From NCBI RefSeq assembly GCF_950023065.1, contig NC_088680.1, forward strand, positions 9,970,559-10,034,558: a DNA stretch of 64,000 nucleotides, written 5' to 3'. The translations under genes and the position numbers were made by a program. This DNA is from Planococcus citri (Eukaryota > Arthropoda > Insecta > Hemiptera > Pseudococcidae). Positions 13,021 through 25,735 of the stretch are shown here, in pieces (position 1 is the first letter of the stretch; the number at the start of each line of letters is the position of its first letter). A model generated the notes under the pieces. It was not told where the DNA came from. It did not search any database and worked only from the letters and a program-made list of their open reading frames with translations.

Positions 13021-15700
13021 AAATTTGCATACCCAGTTCGCCGTAAATACGTGAAAACGAATTTTGTCATCGCTGCAAGTACGTAAACTTGAACTAAAAT
13101 CTGTTGGTGAGGACTTAAATGAAAAGAAAAGAGAATCTTCAAAATGATTTATAAGAAGTTCAAAATTGAATGTTCACAGTGAAAGTTCAACACTTTTATG
13201 ATGACTATATGTACAAAATCTGAAAGTACGGTAGACTTTTAAAAACTTGAAAAAATTACAGTAGAGATTTTTTGTCAGCGAACTGATTTTCAATTTTCAA
13301 TCCGGGAGTTCGCCCCTCTGAATAGCACATAAATCCTCATTTCCTCAATTGTGACCAAAAATTTTGAATAATTTCAAGAATGAATTTGGGTATTACATGG
13401 TTGGATAAAATTGGCAAAAATTTCATATTTTGTTCTCAAAAGTCGATATTTTTGATTTGATTTTTAATTTTGATCAGAAAGAGTAGACCTAATCAATTAT
13501 TCTTTTCAAAAATAATCAAAAAAAGTCTAAATTTTTAAGTCATTTTTTTCAAAAAAAAAATTGTTGCCATAAATTTTGAAAGAAAATGAAGTCAGATGAT
13601 ATTTATTATTTTTTTTTAATCGAGAATTTGTAGAAAAAAAATTGAACTTGACTGAAAAGTAATAAAAAAACAGTCTCAAAGGATTCAAGTTCATACATTG
13701 CATCATTTTTTCAATCCAATCCTTCTGATTCCCCTTTTTCTTCCCATCAGTGTCCTTAAATATAGTTTAAATACCAAAAATTGAAAAATGAGATGTGGCA
13801 CTTAATGTTAAGACTGATACATGCAAAGAACTTTTGAGGTGCACTTGAATGAAATCAAACTACTTTAAAGTCATCGTAACCAACATTTGGACCCTCAAAA
13901 TCCATTTTTGGTGATTTAACGAATTTTTCACCATTTAAAAAATCCAAAAAAGCTGCAGCTATTATTACGATTTTTCAACTTTTTTATAAAAATATATCTA
14001 TTTTTTTCATACAAAATCCTTCAAACTCCTCTTATTCTCCCTCGAACTTGAAAATTCATTCGATGTTTCAAAATGGCTTAAGAGGGGTACTTTTCGAAGA
14101 GGGGGTGGGAGAGGGCTGAAAGAGGAGTTGAAATGACTGCCTTAATTTTATTGAATGTATATCTATATCTATTTCACTTATGAAAAACTAATTTTAAAAA
14201 TCACCATAAAACAGCTTTTCTGAATTTTTTCAAATTTTCAAAATCCCCCCCCCCAATGAACTTTAGGACCCAAAATGTTGGTTATGAAGGTCTTAGGACC
14301 AGTTTGATCCAGCTTGGTTTCATTCAAATTGGAGATCGTCATTTGCAAGATTTTCTTGTTGAATTCTAAACACAAATTTGGAGTCTTGACTGGAGAAAAA
14401 AAAATTAAATAAATGTATTCCATCCATCTTAATCTTTTCAAGGAAGTTATTTCCACTCGCAGAAAATTTCTAAATTGGACATAGAAAATACGAACGAGAA
14501 ACTCAAAATACACCACAAGAACAAATTTCAGCTGCTGAATTTCATTTTTCGATTCTTGGCGAATTTTTTAAAAATTCATCTCTGTTTGATTTTTACAAAA
14601 AACTCAAAAGGTCAAATTGAAATAGAAAGCTGAAATTGGGTTTATTTCCTATTTTTGACCTCCCAAATCCATTGACAGTAGTTTTGAGGTCTTTTGCAGC
14701 CTTCAGAGAAATTTATTTTTCTCCAGGTGTCAAAAAATGACCTTGAAAATGGTCCAAATGAAATTCGGCATCTAAATAATTCGGACACAACTAATGCCCT
14801 TATGAACTTCGAAATTGATCCTGGTGAAAATTTTCAAATTCTATTTTTACTCGTTTAGTGTTCAAATTCAATGTTTCCTACGAGACTATAATTATCTATT
14901 TTTTAATTCAAAAAAAAATGCTGATTCAGGAACACGTCTGCACGAAAAACTAAAATTCAATTTATATCTACTCTATTTGTAACCTCCAAAATCGATTTGT
15001 AATGGTTTTGAGCCATTAAATTTATGAATTTTTTTTAAAAAAAGGGCAATCAAAATATGATTTTGATTTTACAGAAATTAATTTTTGAATTGAAATTATT
15101 GTCACAAAGATGCCGAATCTGAGAAATCTACTGGAGAGTTTTGAACATTTCGAAAATGCCACCGGTCGATTCGGAAATAGGGTATGATGACCAAATTTTG
15201 AATTTTTCATTACCTATAAAAAATGGGGTAAATGTGAATTCTCAAAAAATTCACCGAAAACCCGGAAATCATCATCATCATCAATCAAATTTAACCTTGA
15301 AAATTGGCTCAGTGATGTAATTTTCTCCTATCTGGGATACTTATACCTCCCTTGCTGATTTTACTTTCAAAGAAAATAAAAGTTCCAAAAATTTTCCAGA
15401 GGCTCCCAAACGGTTTGAAACCATTTTTATTGGATTTGTCAGATTCGAAATAGGATGTAACACAAATTTCAGTTTTTTTTTTTACCTCTAAAAAAATCAA
15501 ATTTTGAGTTTTTCACAATAAGTTACCGATCTAAATTTTCAAAACTTGACAAATAGGTACTGAAAAATTATATTCAACTGCTGAAATTTGGCCTAGGAGT
15601 GGAGTGGCAAACAGCTGAAATAAAGGATAAAACTGCATTCGATGAAAGAAGCGTGAATTTTGGTATGATGCATTTTTGAACCAAAATGAAGTTTTTAAGA
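13021..15700. other. AT-rich old repeats, no gene recognised
   Basis: A/T-rich sequence containing diverged relatives of the repeats at 25740 and 36380. For example, 14600-14830 has 'ttttgacctcccaaatc', a 'gcagccttcagag' block and 'aaatgaaattcggcatc'. There is no coding signal. Confidence 0.45.
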
Positions 15701-16740
15701 CTGCAAGCCACTCGAGTTCCCCCCTCCTTCGAGGGGGGGCGAGGCTTACAATTTTGAAAATTTTCCTGTGGATAGAGTTTCGATCAGAAATCCAATATTA
15801 TGGTGTCTGCTATTACCTAGTTATTGATCAGCACTTTCTATTTTCACCATCAAAACCATCGTCCCCCCCTCTCCCCCTTGCGTGGGGCTCAGCCTCCCAA
15901 ATTGTGGATCTGGAAGACGTTGAGACTCGGAAATGTAATTTTGCGAAAATGTACCAAGTAAAGTGTACAAATAATTTTGGTGGTTCATTTTTTGGCTACC
16001 TCTTCCCTCTGCCCCCTGTGGCACCTCAAAACTTGAAAAACGCTAAAAATTTCCACTTTAATGCCAAAACATGATGGAAACGGTGAGCTAAATGCTAATT
16101 CGTCATGAAACTGGTAAGAAACATTCATTGAAAGCAGTACGTAACGCGAAAAATGATGACTCCCCCCTTTACGTGCCCCCATCAACCCCTAATCGCAAAA
16201 AAAATATTCTGGTCAAAATTCCATCAGAATTGAAATATTAAGCCAGTTACTGTTCAATATTGATCGATATGTTCCGCTAAAAGTGTCGGAATCATCGCAT
16301 ACCTCCCACCCCGTCATGGGGGCAGACCCCTAAAATGTGGAGTCGATGAAAAACCCACTAATGGAACTGAAATTCCGTAAATATGTACTTCTCTATGGTC
16401 ATTGGAATATACATAATGGTCCACTTCATCGATTACATTCCTCACCGCGCCCCCACCATTATACAAAATTATTTTTATGGACACCTTTTCAATTTTTCTA
16501 GAGTCTCGAGTTGTATGAAGTTTTGTAGAGAATTGAAAACGTACCCTGTAGGCTCTGGAATGGCCTAAAACGAGTATTTTTGAGTTGATGACTTGAAATG
16601 TGACACTTTTGAACCCCCTCCCCCACTATTGCTGTTGACTTGAATTTTTGAAAAAATGTATTTTTTAATGAAAATTACAGCTTAGAAAAAATTATATTGA
16701 ATGAGAGTATTGTCATATCAAGCCAATTTTCCCCCAAAAT
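15700..16740 (+). repeat. array C: tandem repeat of about 145 bp with a GC-rich box
   Basis: Seven GC-rich boxes at about 15723, 15873, 16005, 16160, 16305, 16445 and 16612 (spacings about 132-165 bp) sit in AT-rich spacers. The clearest boxes read CTCCCCCTTGCGTGGGG and CTCCCACCCCGTCATGGGG, each followed by a variant of AAATTGTGG (AAAATGTGG). Spacers are poorly conserved but share short words. A 132-codon frame crosses the array and has no protein-family features. Confidence 0.6.
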
Positions 16741-19130
16741 TCATACTTTTTTCATTCATTTTCTATCCATCATAAAATGAAGAAGAAAAACAGCGACGAA
16801 AAAGAAAAAAAAAACTCAATTTTGCCAGTTCAATTTTGCTTTAGACCAAAAAAATCTACGTAGGTACTTCGCCAACCCTGACAACGTTTAAGTATCACTG
16901 ACTCTCGGTGCACGGTTTTAGGTTTATTCTCAATTACGTAAAGTCGGAAACCTTTGCCATCCCGAAAGATGAGCAGGAACAGGGAGAGATTGTTTTCCAA
17001 CAACATGCTCGCTTCTTCAATTCTCTCAAGTACAATTAAATGAAAAGTTTACTTAAATGAAGGTTCATTTGAAAGAAGAATTGGCTCGGTTGTCGATGCG
17101 CTGCCTTAAATTTTTGCATTATTCTCGTCTCTTTTCAACTCTCTAATTCGGCGAGCGAATAAATCAAAAAACTTTCCAGTGCCAAAAAGCGATTCAGGTT
17201 TTTTTCTACCTTTAAAAAATTCCCCAGATCTGATAACTAACGCACATCACAAAGTTACGAGTTTATTGACCAAACAGAATAGAATCTGTGTTTCTGTGTA
17301 AACCTCAACTTTTTTCCCACTACGACAGCGAGATTTATAGGAAATTTTTTATCGTTGATAAGTTTCTGGTGTTTTACGAGAGTCTTTAGCGATAGGCTGT
17401 ACAATGTTGAAAAAAAAAGGAAAAAAATTCTTGGAGTTTTTGTTCCCCTCTGTACAAGATAAAAAACAAGAGATAACTTGTACGGAGGGATGTTTTGCAT
17501 GAGCTCGATAAATAAATAAAACAAAGGTCACATTTTATCGAAGTGTGTTTGAGTTGAGAAGTTTTTATCAAATGTCCGACTTTTAGCTTTTTTCTCTTCT
17601 TTTATTAAAGCGGCGGAATTTTAGTACGAGGAAAATGGTGCTACGAAAAGATGTCCGGGAAGAGATTCACTGGGGCAGTGTTTTAATAGGAATTTGAAAT
17701 TATCAATGATATTCCGCTGCTGTGTCACCCTTTTCGTAATCGTTCCAGTCTTTATATACAATGTACCGTACGTCTAAAGCAGGCAGTGCATTTTATGAAA
17801 TTCGACTCGTAGTAGATGCCAATAGCAGGTTTTCATTTTTACTGAATGAAGGAACGATGCCTGGTGAGAGTTTTGTAAGAATAAAATTTGAAATTTTCAA
17901 ACAATTTTTTGTGAAATTACAAAAATAAAACCCAAGGTAGGTATATGAAAAAAAAAAAAAAATATTGTTAAACTTTATAAACTCTTTTTTTTTTGATAAA
18001 AATTTCCAGTATTTCACAAATAAAATTTTTTCAAGTTTCGAAAATAAAAAATGGAAAATAATATCTACAAAATACATCATTTTAAGAATCACTGAATAAC
18101 TTTCACCCAATATCAAACCATTTGGCCAGAAATTACCACCACGAGCCAAGTTCTCGAAAATTTAGGAACCTTTTCATCCTACCTACTTACACCGAAACGA
18201 ATTTAATTTCAACAAATTTTGGCCAAACAACATATGGCAACATTTAGCAGATATTGTAGTGTAAAACATTGTGTAGCAAAATAAGCATCTCGTAATGTGT
18301 GTTTTGCTTACTTATTACGCTTCTCGAGCGTGAAAATGCATTCGAATTAGTTACTCGCCGAAAAATGACAACTGCAGACTCTCTATATTAAAACTGTCTT
18401 AATGTAACACCTTAATACCCTATTGCGGGGATTTTCAAGGATGAAAGAACAGTTTACATTTTATCGTGCACAACTTACATATTTATTCGGGATGAAATTC
18501 AAAAATAAATATTTGCTGTATTAGGGTTTACTTATATATAGGGAAACGAAATTAATCATGTTTTTAGTGTAGAATCCTATTTGAATGCTGTTTGAACGAT
18601 TCCGAGGCAGCTTTTAAATGTAATTTATGGGTTTTCGATTTTAAAATAGGTATCTGTGTATTTGAAAAGGCTGTTTAGGGAAATTATGAAAAATTATTTT
18701 TGTTTTGTTGGAATTGAATGGGTGTGGATGAGTTTTTTTTTTTGAATAATTATGGCGAGGATATTGATGTAATTATCATTTGTGTAAGTAAATCATAATC
18801 TTACTTACTTCGGATAACATCACCAACTGTTCTCTTACTCTAATGAAAGAAGTTTGTATCGACTCACCTGAAACAAAAAAACAAAATGAATTCACAATTA
18901 GTAAATTGATAGTCATCTTTAGTGCATATTTAAGTCACTAGGTAATTAATCCAAGCCACTCATTGAAAGGAACTCTAAATATTGTATTGGTGGAAAATGT
19001 TGAAAAGGTACTGAAGGTTAGCAGACGAGTGATCTACTTAAATACATAATTAAAAATCTTCAAGAATTGAAGAAAATTACTAGGTATCAATAAAGATTGA
19101 TGAACAGGTTGAAAACTGCTACAAACATTT
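16741..19130. other. unique AT-rich DNA, no gene recognised
   Basis: About 16850-17850 is less degenerate and includes CpG; the remainder is A/T-rich. Several overlapping minus-strand frames of 60-118 codons near 17255-18149 have low-complexity Phe/Leu/Ser-rich composition and no motif. Confidence 0.4.
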
Positions 19131-21815
19131 TTTGAGATCCTCCTGGCGCAGAACTCCTTCCTTTGAAAATTACAGAAAAAACGAGTGAATTTGGCCAATG
19201 TTCATCACGTTGGCCAAAATCCATTCCAAAATCATCGGATCCAAAAAGAACAAAAATTTATATTCATTTCTCAAAACTCCTCCTGGCGCAGAACTGCATT
19301 ATTGAAAACTAAGGGAAAATGAATTACTTCAACGATTAAGTATTGATAGGTACATGTAGGAATAACGTTGGTGTAGAAACAATCACATGATAGAACCTTG
19401 ATTTTATAATTTTACAAAAATGCTCCTGGCGCAGAACTCTTTTCTGAAAAATCTTCGAAGAAATGAATAAATTTGACCAATGTTGATTAAGTAGGCCAGA
19501 ATCCATTCCAAAATATCGAAATCAAAACCAACAAAAATCAATATTCAATTTTCGAAAGTCCTCCTGGCGCAGAACTCTTCTAGTAATAAAACAGAGAAGG
19601 AAAAAAAATTAAAAAACAGAGGAGGCTATTTTTTTATTTCAAAGGTAAAGTTTTGAAACATGTTTGAATAATGAGAGAGTAAAAAACAAAATCAACGAAA
19701 AAATGAATAAATTCGACCAATGCTGATCGTGTACGGTTAAATCCATTCCAAAAACATCGAACCTGAGATGAACAAAAAAAATCGACATTGATTTTTCAAA
19801 AGCCCTCCTGGCGTAGAACTCTTTTATTGAAAACAAGAGTGAAAAATTATTTTTTTTTTTCAATTTCAATGACTGAATGAATAATTGAAGTTTTGAAACA
19901 TGTTCGAATAACATGAGAGTAAAATCTAGCACAAGATGAATTAATTTCAATTTTACCAGGATGCTCCTGGCGCACAACTCTTCTATTTAAAAATTGCAAA
20001 AAATACAATAAATGTGGCCAATTTCAAATAATAAACTTTACATCAGTTTCAAACACAATAGATCTGAAAGGAACAGAAATCAATGACAATCATCAAAACT
20101 CCTCCTGGCGCAGAACTCAGCAATTGAATTCCAGAGATGAAAGGTAATTTTTTCAGCTCAGTTTCAAAACTACATGTTTTAAAACATGGTCGAATAAAGT
20201 GAACGTAAAAACAATCAGAAGATTGGACCTGAATTCTACAAGAATGAAATAATATATTGTAATAGATATGGTGTCAATTTTAATACCAAGGTTCAAATCA
20301 GATTGCAGCATGGCAGATCTGAAACAAACAGAAATCAATGACTCATATCAAAAGTGCTCCTGGCGCAGAACCCTTTCTTCAAAAATTATGAAATAAATGA
20401 ATAAATTAGACCGATGTTGTACAATGTGCACGTGGGCCACAATCCATTCCAAAAACATCCATTGTAAAAAGGAGAAAAATCTATATTCATTCTCCAAAAG
20501 TCCTCCTGGCGCAGAACTCTTCTATACTGAAATACAGAGAGGAGAAGAATGCTTTTCGATTTCAATAGCTGAGTTTTGAAACAAAGTCGAATAACGTGAC
20601 AGTAAAAGAAAGCATAAGACAGAACCGCCATTCCAGAGGAATGCTCCTGGCGCAGAACTCTTTTTCTGAAAAATAATTTCAAAAAAGGAAGAAATTGGTC
20701 AATTTTAAATAGGTACCTACTAAGATGTAAATCAGTTCCAAGCACACCAGATCTGAAAAATGAATGAATCACTTGACTATCATCAGATCTCCTTCTAGCG
20801 CAGATATCTTCTTTTGGAATCCAGAAGAGGAAGAAATTTTTGAAATTTTAATGACTGAATTTTAAAACATAGTTGAATAACATGAGAGTAAGACCAATCA
20901 CAACATGAAATCTGGATTTTGCAAGAATGCTCCTGGCGCACAACTCTTCTATTGAAATCCGTAGAGAAAAAGAGATTTTTTTCAATTTCAACGATGAAGT
21001 TTTGAAATATGGTCGAATAACTTGAAAGTAAAAACAATCACAATTCAGAAGGTGAAATCTCAATTTCGCAGAAAGGCTCCTGGCGCAGAACTCCTCCATT
21101 GAAAACCTGAGAGTAAAATCTATTTTTCTTAAATTTCAAGTGCTGAAGAAAGAAAAATGAAGAACTGAAGTTTTAACTTGAGAGGAAAAAAAACAAAATG
21201 AAATCTCAAGTCGACAGGAATGCTCCTGGCGCAGAACTCTCTCTTTGAAAATCGTGGGAGAAATGAATGAATTTTACCGAAGTTGATCATGTAGGTCGAA
21301 ATTCATTTCAAAAACATCGAATTCCAAATGAACAAAAACCTATATTCATTTTTCAAAAGTCCTCCTGGCGCAGAACTCCTCTATGGAAAACACAAGATTG
21401 GAATAATTTTTTTTTCAATTTCAAGTCCTGAAGAACTGAAGTTTTGAAACATGTTCAAGTAACGCGAGAGTGAAAGAATCCTAAGATAGAATCTCAAGCT
21501 TACTTGAATGCTCCTGGCGCAGAACTCTCTCTTTAAAAATCATGAAAGAAATGAAGAATTTGACCAAAGTTGATCAAGGAAGTCAAAATCCATTCCGAAA
21601 ACATCGATTTTTAACAAAAAAATGATCACTATTGGTTTTTTAAAAGTCCTCCTGGCGCAGAACTCTTCTATTAAAAACCATGGGAAAAATTATTTATTTT
21701 TTCTATTTCAACGATTAAGTTTTGAAACATGTTCGAATAACGTGAGAGTAAAAATAATCACAAGACAGAACCTCAATAATCTCACAAGAATGCTCCTGGC
21801 GCAGAACTCTGTTTT
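19130..21815 (+). repeat. array A: satellite-like array with a conserved 17-bp box
   Basis: The 17-bp box CTCCTGGCGCAGAACTC recurs at 19140, 19280, 19423, 19561, 19805, 19964, 20102, 20357, 20503, 20644, 20930, 21077, 21223, 21362, 21511, 21649 and 21793, with a degenerate copy near 20789. Spacings alternate between about 139 and 148 bp, with gaps of about 250 bp where one box is lost. Two monomer types alternate, and same-type boxes are about 287 bp apart (20357 to 20644, 21223 to 21511, 21362 to 21649). One type is preceded by 'AAGTCC', the other by 'GAATG'. Monomer bodies share words such as 'gaaacatgttcgaataac' and 'catcgaa' but have many substitutions, whereas the box is almost invariant. 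Minus-strand frames through it are repeat artefacts. Confidence 0.93.
19140..19156 (+). other. first 17-bp box of array A (CTCCTGGCGCAGAAC type)
   Basis: Representative box. Across the array variants are few: GCGTAG at 19805, GCGCACAAC at 19964 and 20930, AACCC at 20357. The box contains GGCGC, one of few CpG-bearing words in the monomer, which makes its conservation more striking because CpG normally decays fast. A role as a protein-binding site is inference. Confidence 0.7.
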
Positions 21816-23930
21816 TGAAAAATTGAAATAAATTTTGCTTCATGTCAAGAATCAAGTAACTGTAATTTTTTTCAAGTTTCTGAAACTCGGTCTTTATCTC
21901 GAGAATTCATCTAGATTTTTTCCAAGTTCTTAGAACTCATACAAAAGTCTAGAAACTCTGAAATAATATTGAAATGTGAGAAATTAGTAATTTTTGTCCT
22001 CATTTTAGAAAGTCTGGCATAATTTTCAGAATTTCTCGTAACATCTCAATTTTTAAAATGAGATTCAATTGAATTGTAAGGAGGTGGAGAGGGAGGTCAA
22101 ATTTTTTGATTGAATCTTTCATCAACAAGGGTAATATTTATTGGTCATTTCTGAATCAATTTCGATCAAAAGCCAATTTCACCATCTTATAGATAGAGGA
22201 AAGCATGGACCTTTGGGTGAAGATACAGGTCACATTATGATTACCTGTGACATATTTCATTATTAGGACCAAAATTATAATATCGAGGGATATTCAATAC
22301 ACAACATTCTCGTATGTCTTTTAAAAATACCACCAATCGAACTAACAAACACTTAGCAAAAAGATCTCTCATATTACCGAGGCCAGAATCGGTTAATGAC
22401 GCGAACCTTAAGATGATAAAGGAAAACTCGACAGTTCGCAATGATTGCAGGGTACGAAGACGACCCAGCATCGCAACCAGCCTGGCGCGAAGGCTTTTGT
22501 AATTTGAACAAGCGATAGAGGACTTTATTCGTAGCAGCAGTAGTATAGTGAGCGAGCTTGCGACTAATAACGCAGGTCGCATTAGCGAGCCGATTTTATA
22601 AACCCCTGACGTTTTTTAGTGACATGGTGCAATTATTAAATCTGAACTTTTATAACATTGTTCCGTTTTCTTAAATAAAGCTCTATACCAAATAGTACTT
22701 CACTCTGTAGTACAGTACTCAGTGCAGCTATAAAACCTTAGCAAATAGTGTTTTTATTCTGTGCGCCGCTATAGTATTTCGAGACTAACGTCTATTTCTT
22801 ATACTTCTCGTTCTCGAGCAACATTGGGTCTGCGCGTCTTCCGCTCTCGTACCCCCATAGCTCATTCGGATTTTTTTTTCTTTTATTTTTATAATCTCCC
22901 GAAAGAAAGTAAAAGCATAGCCTAACGTTTAATAGCTTTCGAGAAAGTCGTTTATTAAGATCATTTTGTTTAGATGCGGATTGGGAATTTTTTTATAGGG
23001 TCGCACTTTATTCTAAATAAAATAATGAAAAAAAGTACAGACAGCGGAGGGAGAGGAAAGGATAAAAAAATATATTATACCGAATGATTAAAAAGTATAT
23101 TATATTTTTATACTACAGACGATAGCGTACTGCAGATCATCTAATAATATAAAGTAGAAATTTTTTCCTCTCTTTAGCAAATTATTAAAATTTACTCTCG
23201 ACCTTCTTCCTGAAGCCAGTGTGTGCTCACGAGGCACCCATGCAGCCCGATAGGTTTAGGTACCGATGAGAAAAAATTTTCAACCATTAATCATACCCTT
23301 TAAAAACGAATTACTCGTCGGCCTAGCCCCGGAACCCGAACCCCGTAGTATTTGACTGCGAATATATTAAATCTTTTTCCACTGGACATGTGCGCTGTGT
23401 GCACGCGGCGGACGGACGGGACGACGTCGTAAATCTTCGATACGCGCCATTCTACCTCCCCCACTGTATGTGTACTGGTGTAGTGTAAACGCTCCCTGGG
23501 TGTTTCGACAAGCCGTATACATCGCCTCCTAATGTTTTATGGAATTAGCGATTAAATTGCCGCATTGTTTCTGAATGATAAACGACATCGTATTAGGCGC
23601 GATTAAGTCACACGTGACGAAATGAAACAAATTTTTTTACATAAAAAAACACATGAAATGAAACGAATCGTTTTGAGGGAAAAAATGCAAGTTGGGGAGA
23701 TATTGTAGCATTGGTATGTTTATATTTTTTTTCTATGAACCGTTGTGTTGAGAGAGAATTGATCGATGGGTGTTTGGGATATGCGAATAGAGAGATTTTT
23801 GGAGCAGCGAGTGAAAGGGGAGCCCTTGAGATTCGAAAACAAAAAACAAAAAATTTAAAAAAATGATGAAAAGTGAAAAAATTTATATAAAAAATCATCA
23901 GACCATTGAATTTGATTTTTTTTTAAAAAT
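21816..23930. other. unique DNA with a CpG-rich portion, no gene confirmed
   Basis: About 22240-23600 is among the least degenerate parts of the window, with many CpG and few long homopolymers. Frames at 22241-22582 (minus, 113 codons) and 22314-22502 (plus, 62 codons) overlap. Neither shows a recognisable domain, and I cannot tell whether either is used. A conserved non-coding or exon-containing segment is possible. Confidence 0.35.
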
Positions 23931-24840
23931 GCATAATCCAAATCAATCCATGCTCTAAGTAATACGTTTATCCAATTGGATCGGAATACCACAAATAAGT
24001 TCCAATATTGAATTTGCAGTCATCTACGAAAAATTTTCTCGGATCCAATTGGATTAAAATACAACCAATAAAATCCCATGGGATTTAATGAGATGTGGGC
24101 TGCATTCAATTGGATCATATTGCATCTCCAGTCACCCAGATGAAAAAAATGTATGTACTTATCCAAATGGATCTAGATTTTTGAAAAAACATCTCATCCA
24201 TGCACTCAAACTAGAATGCTATGATTCAATTGTATTCAAGAAGATCATATTTTGGATGCAATTGGATCTGTATTATATCTTTAATTAAATTCAATCGGAT
24301 TGGATCTAATGGGATCGAATCTTTAGAGTCTGATCTGTTCCAAATAGACCAGAGTTGATTTGTTCAGATTTATTTGGATCATAACATGTTTCATATGAAA
24401 TAAAATCTGATTCAATCTGATTATATAATTAGATTCAATTGTAGATCCAATCGAATCCAATTTCAATCCGATAAACTCTAATCCAAAAATTGATTTAATC
24501 CTATTTAATTCAATAATAAACTTTTTTCTGGGTGGATCCCAATTGATCTCGAAAATGGCATGCACGATTCAAACTGATCTGAATAGATTCATCTTAATTT
24601 GTTTGGATTGGATTCAAATGTATCAAAATCGATCTATTCGAATCTGTTTAAATCGTGCCAAAATGTGATTAGATCTAAATGTACGTAATTATGCACCCAA
24701 TTTAATCAAGTTTGGTTCAAATTGAATATTCTGAACCAACTTGATGAATATTTCTTTAAAACCTAGATTAATTTGGATCCAAGCGGATATTTTGATATTT
24801 TCGTAGGCATCTAGATCCAATCCAATCCAAACATATGTAT
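23930..24840. repeat. cluster of ATCCAATTGGAT-like palindromic words
   Basis: GATCCAATTGGATT, ATCCAATTGGATCGG, CAATTGGATC, ATCCAAATGGATC and similar words recur every 20-60 bp on both strands. The unit is not constant, so this is a cryptic repeat and not a clean satellite. Similar words return at 34780-34870 and 35520-35760. Confidence 0.65.
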
Positions 24841-24862
24841 AAAAACTGGATTAAGTCAGTTG

Positions 24863-24888
24863 AAAAAAAAAAAAAAAAAAAAAAAAAA
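24863..24888 (+). repeat. A26 homopolymer
   Basis: Uninterrupted A run directly upstream of the copia remnant. In frame it would encode only lysines, so any methionine upstream of it should not be taken as the start of the retroelement protein. Confidence 0.9.
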
Positions 24889-24894
24889 GGACCC

Positions 24895-25735
24895 AAAAGT
24901 ACCCCATCAACTAAATTTTACGCATTTGATTTCATTTTCTCAAATTTTAATCAAGATACATTGTATCGTTTACATTTTCGTAAAGTCACAGCAGTTGGTC
25001 AGGGATCAATCGAAGTAGCTAGCTTCGTAAATGGTCAACTTGTCAAGTTTGATTTGACTGATGTAAGACACGTTCTGGGTATTTTGAAGAATTTGTTCTC
25101 AGTCATAGCCGCGCACAATAAAAAGCCTGAGAGTAAGTTTTATTCGAATTTAACGTTCTGCAAATTCGAGGCAGATAATTGCGTCATGTTCACTGGTTCA
25201 AGATCAAAAAGTGGTTCTCTGTTTAAAGCATCGTTCGAGACCATTTTACTGGAACCAAAGGTGAATGCTGTTGAAAGCAGCCAAATTTTGCAGCTTTATC
25301 ACAAACGATGGGGCCACGTGGACAAGAACCACGTACGCGCAAAACTCGAAGAATTGGGCCTGAAGAAATGATCAAAGGAGACTAAAACCAATTCCAGTCG
25401 ACCCTGTCAGTTTGATAAAGCTCATTGCGAAACGTTCGAAAAATGTTTATCGACCACAGCAGTTGGTGAGCTGCTTTCTAGTGATGTTTGCGGGCCTTCG
25501 ATTGCTCCTTTGGTGGTCACAAATATCTTATTGTAATCGAAGATAATTACTCAAATTATCGTCACACGTTCGTCAAGAAGGAGAAAACCACCGCAGTAGT
25601 ATCTTTTTGGGTTTGAGAGGTACTATTCAAAGCTTGTGCCCTTGGTCATCATGTGTTAGAATTCCAGTCTGACAACTGAGGCGAGTTTGATAACGAAGCG
25701 GTACTTTCAGTGTTATGAGAGTTCAAATTTCATTA
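24895..25735 (+). pseudogene. Ty1/copia retrotransposon pol remnant (protease end, GAG-pre-integrase, integrase)
   Basis: The open part, to the stop at 25369-25371, carries copia-like landmarks: 'VNGQLVKFDLTDVRHV' followed by 'LKNLFSV', the usual segment after the aspartic protease, and 'LYHKRWGHVDKNHV', the GAG-pre-integrase histidine region that begins the integrase zinc finger. Downstream, a C-x-x-C-like segment, 'LLSSDVCGPS' (first catalytic Asp of the integrase core), 'YLIVIEDNYSNY' and 'FQSDN' (second Asp) can be read, but only by changing frame near 25500-25515 and passing in-frame stops. The protease active-site triplet, gag, reverse transcriptase and RNase H are absent, and no LTR was found. 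The family's full polyprotein is well over 1000 residues, so this is a dead fragment cut by repeat R1 on the right. Confidence 0.88.

Noticed and set aside
20386..21099. Minus-strand frames in array A with repeated VLRQEHS or FCARS
   Set aside because: Same explanation: box translations in a diverged tandem array.
19140..21809. 17-bp box as a retroelement primer-binding site (it contains TGGCGC)
   Set aside because: Primer-binding sites occur once per element next to an LTR. Here the word recurs every 140 bp without LTRs, and the bases after TGGCGC do not match a tRNA 3' end I recognise.
22241..22582. 113-codon minus-strand frame with a hydrophobic N-terminus, read as a secreted protein
   Set aside because: The start is followed by a plausible hydrophobic stretch, but no cleavage site, cysteine pattern or homologous domain is recognisable, and the plus strand is also open across part of it.
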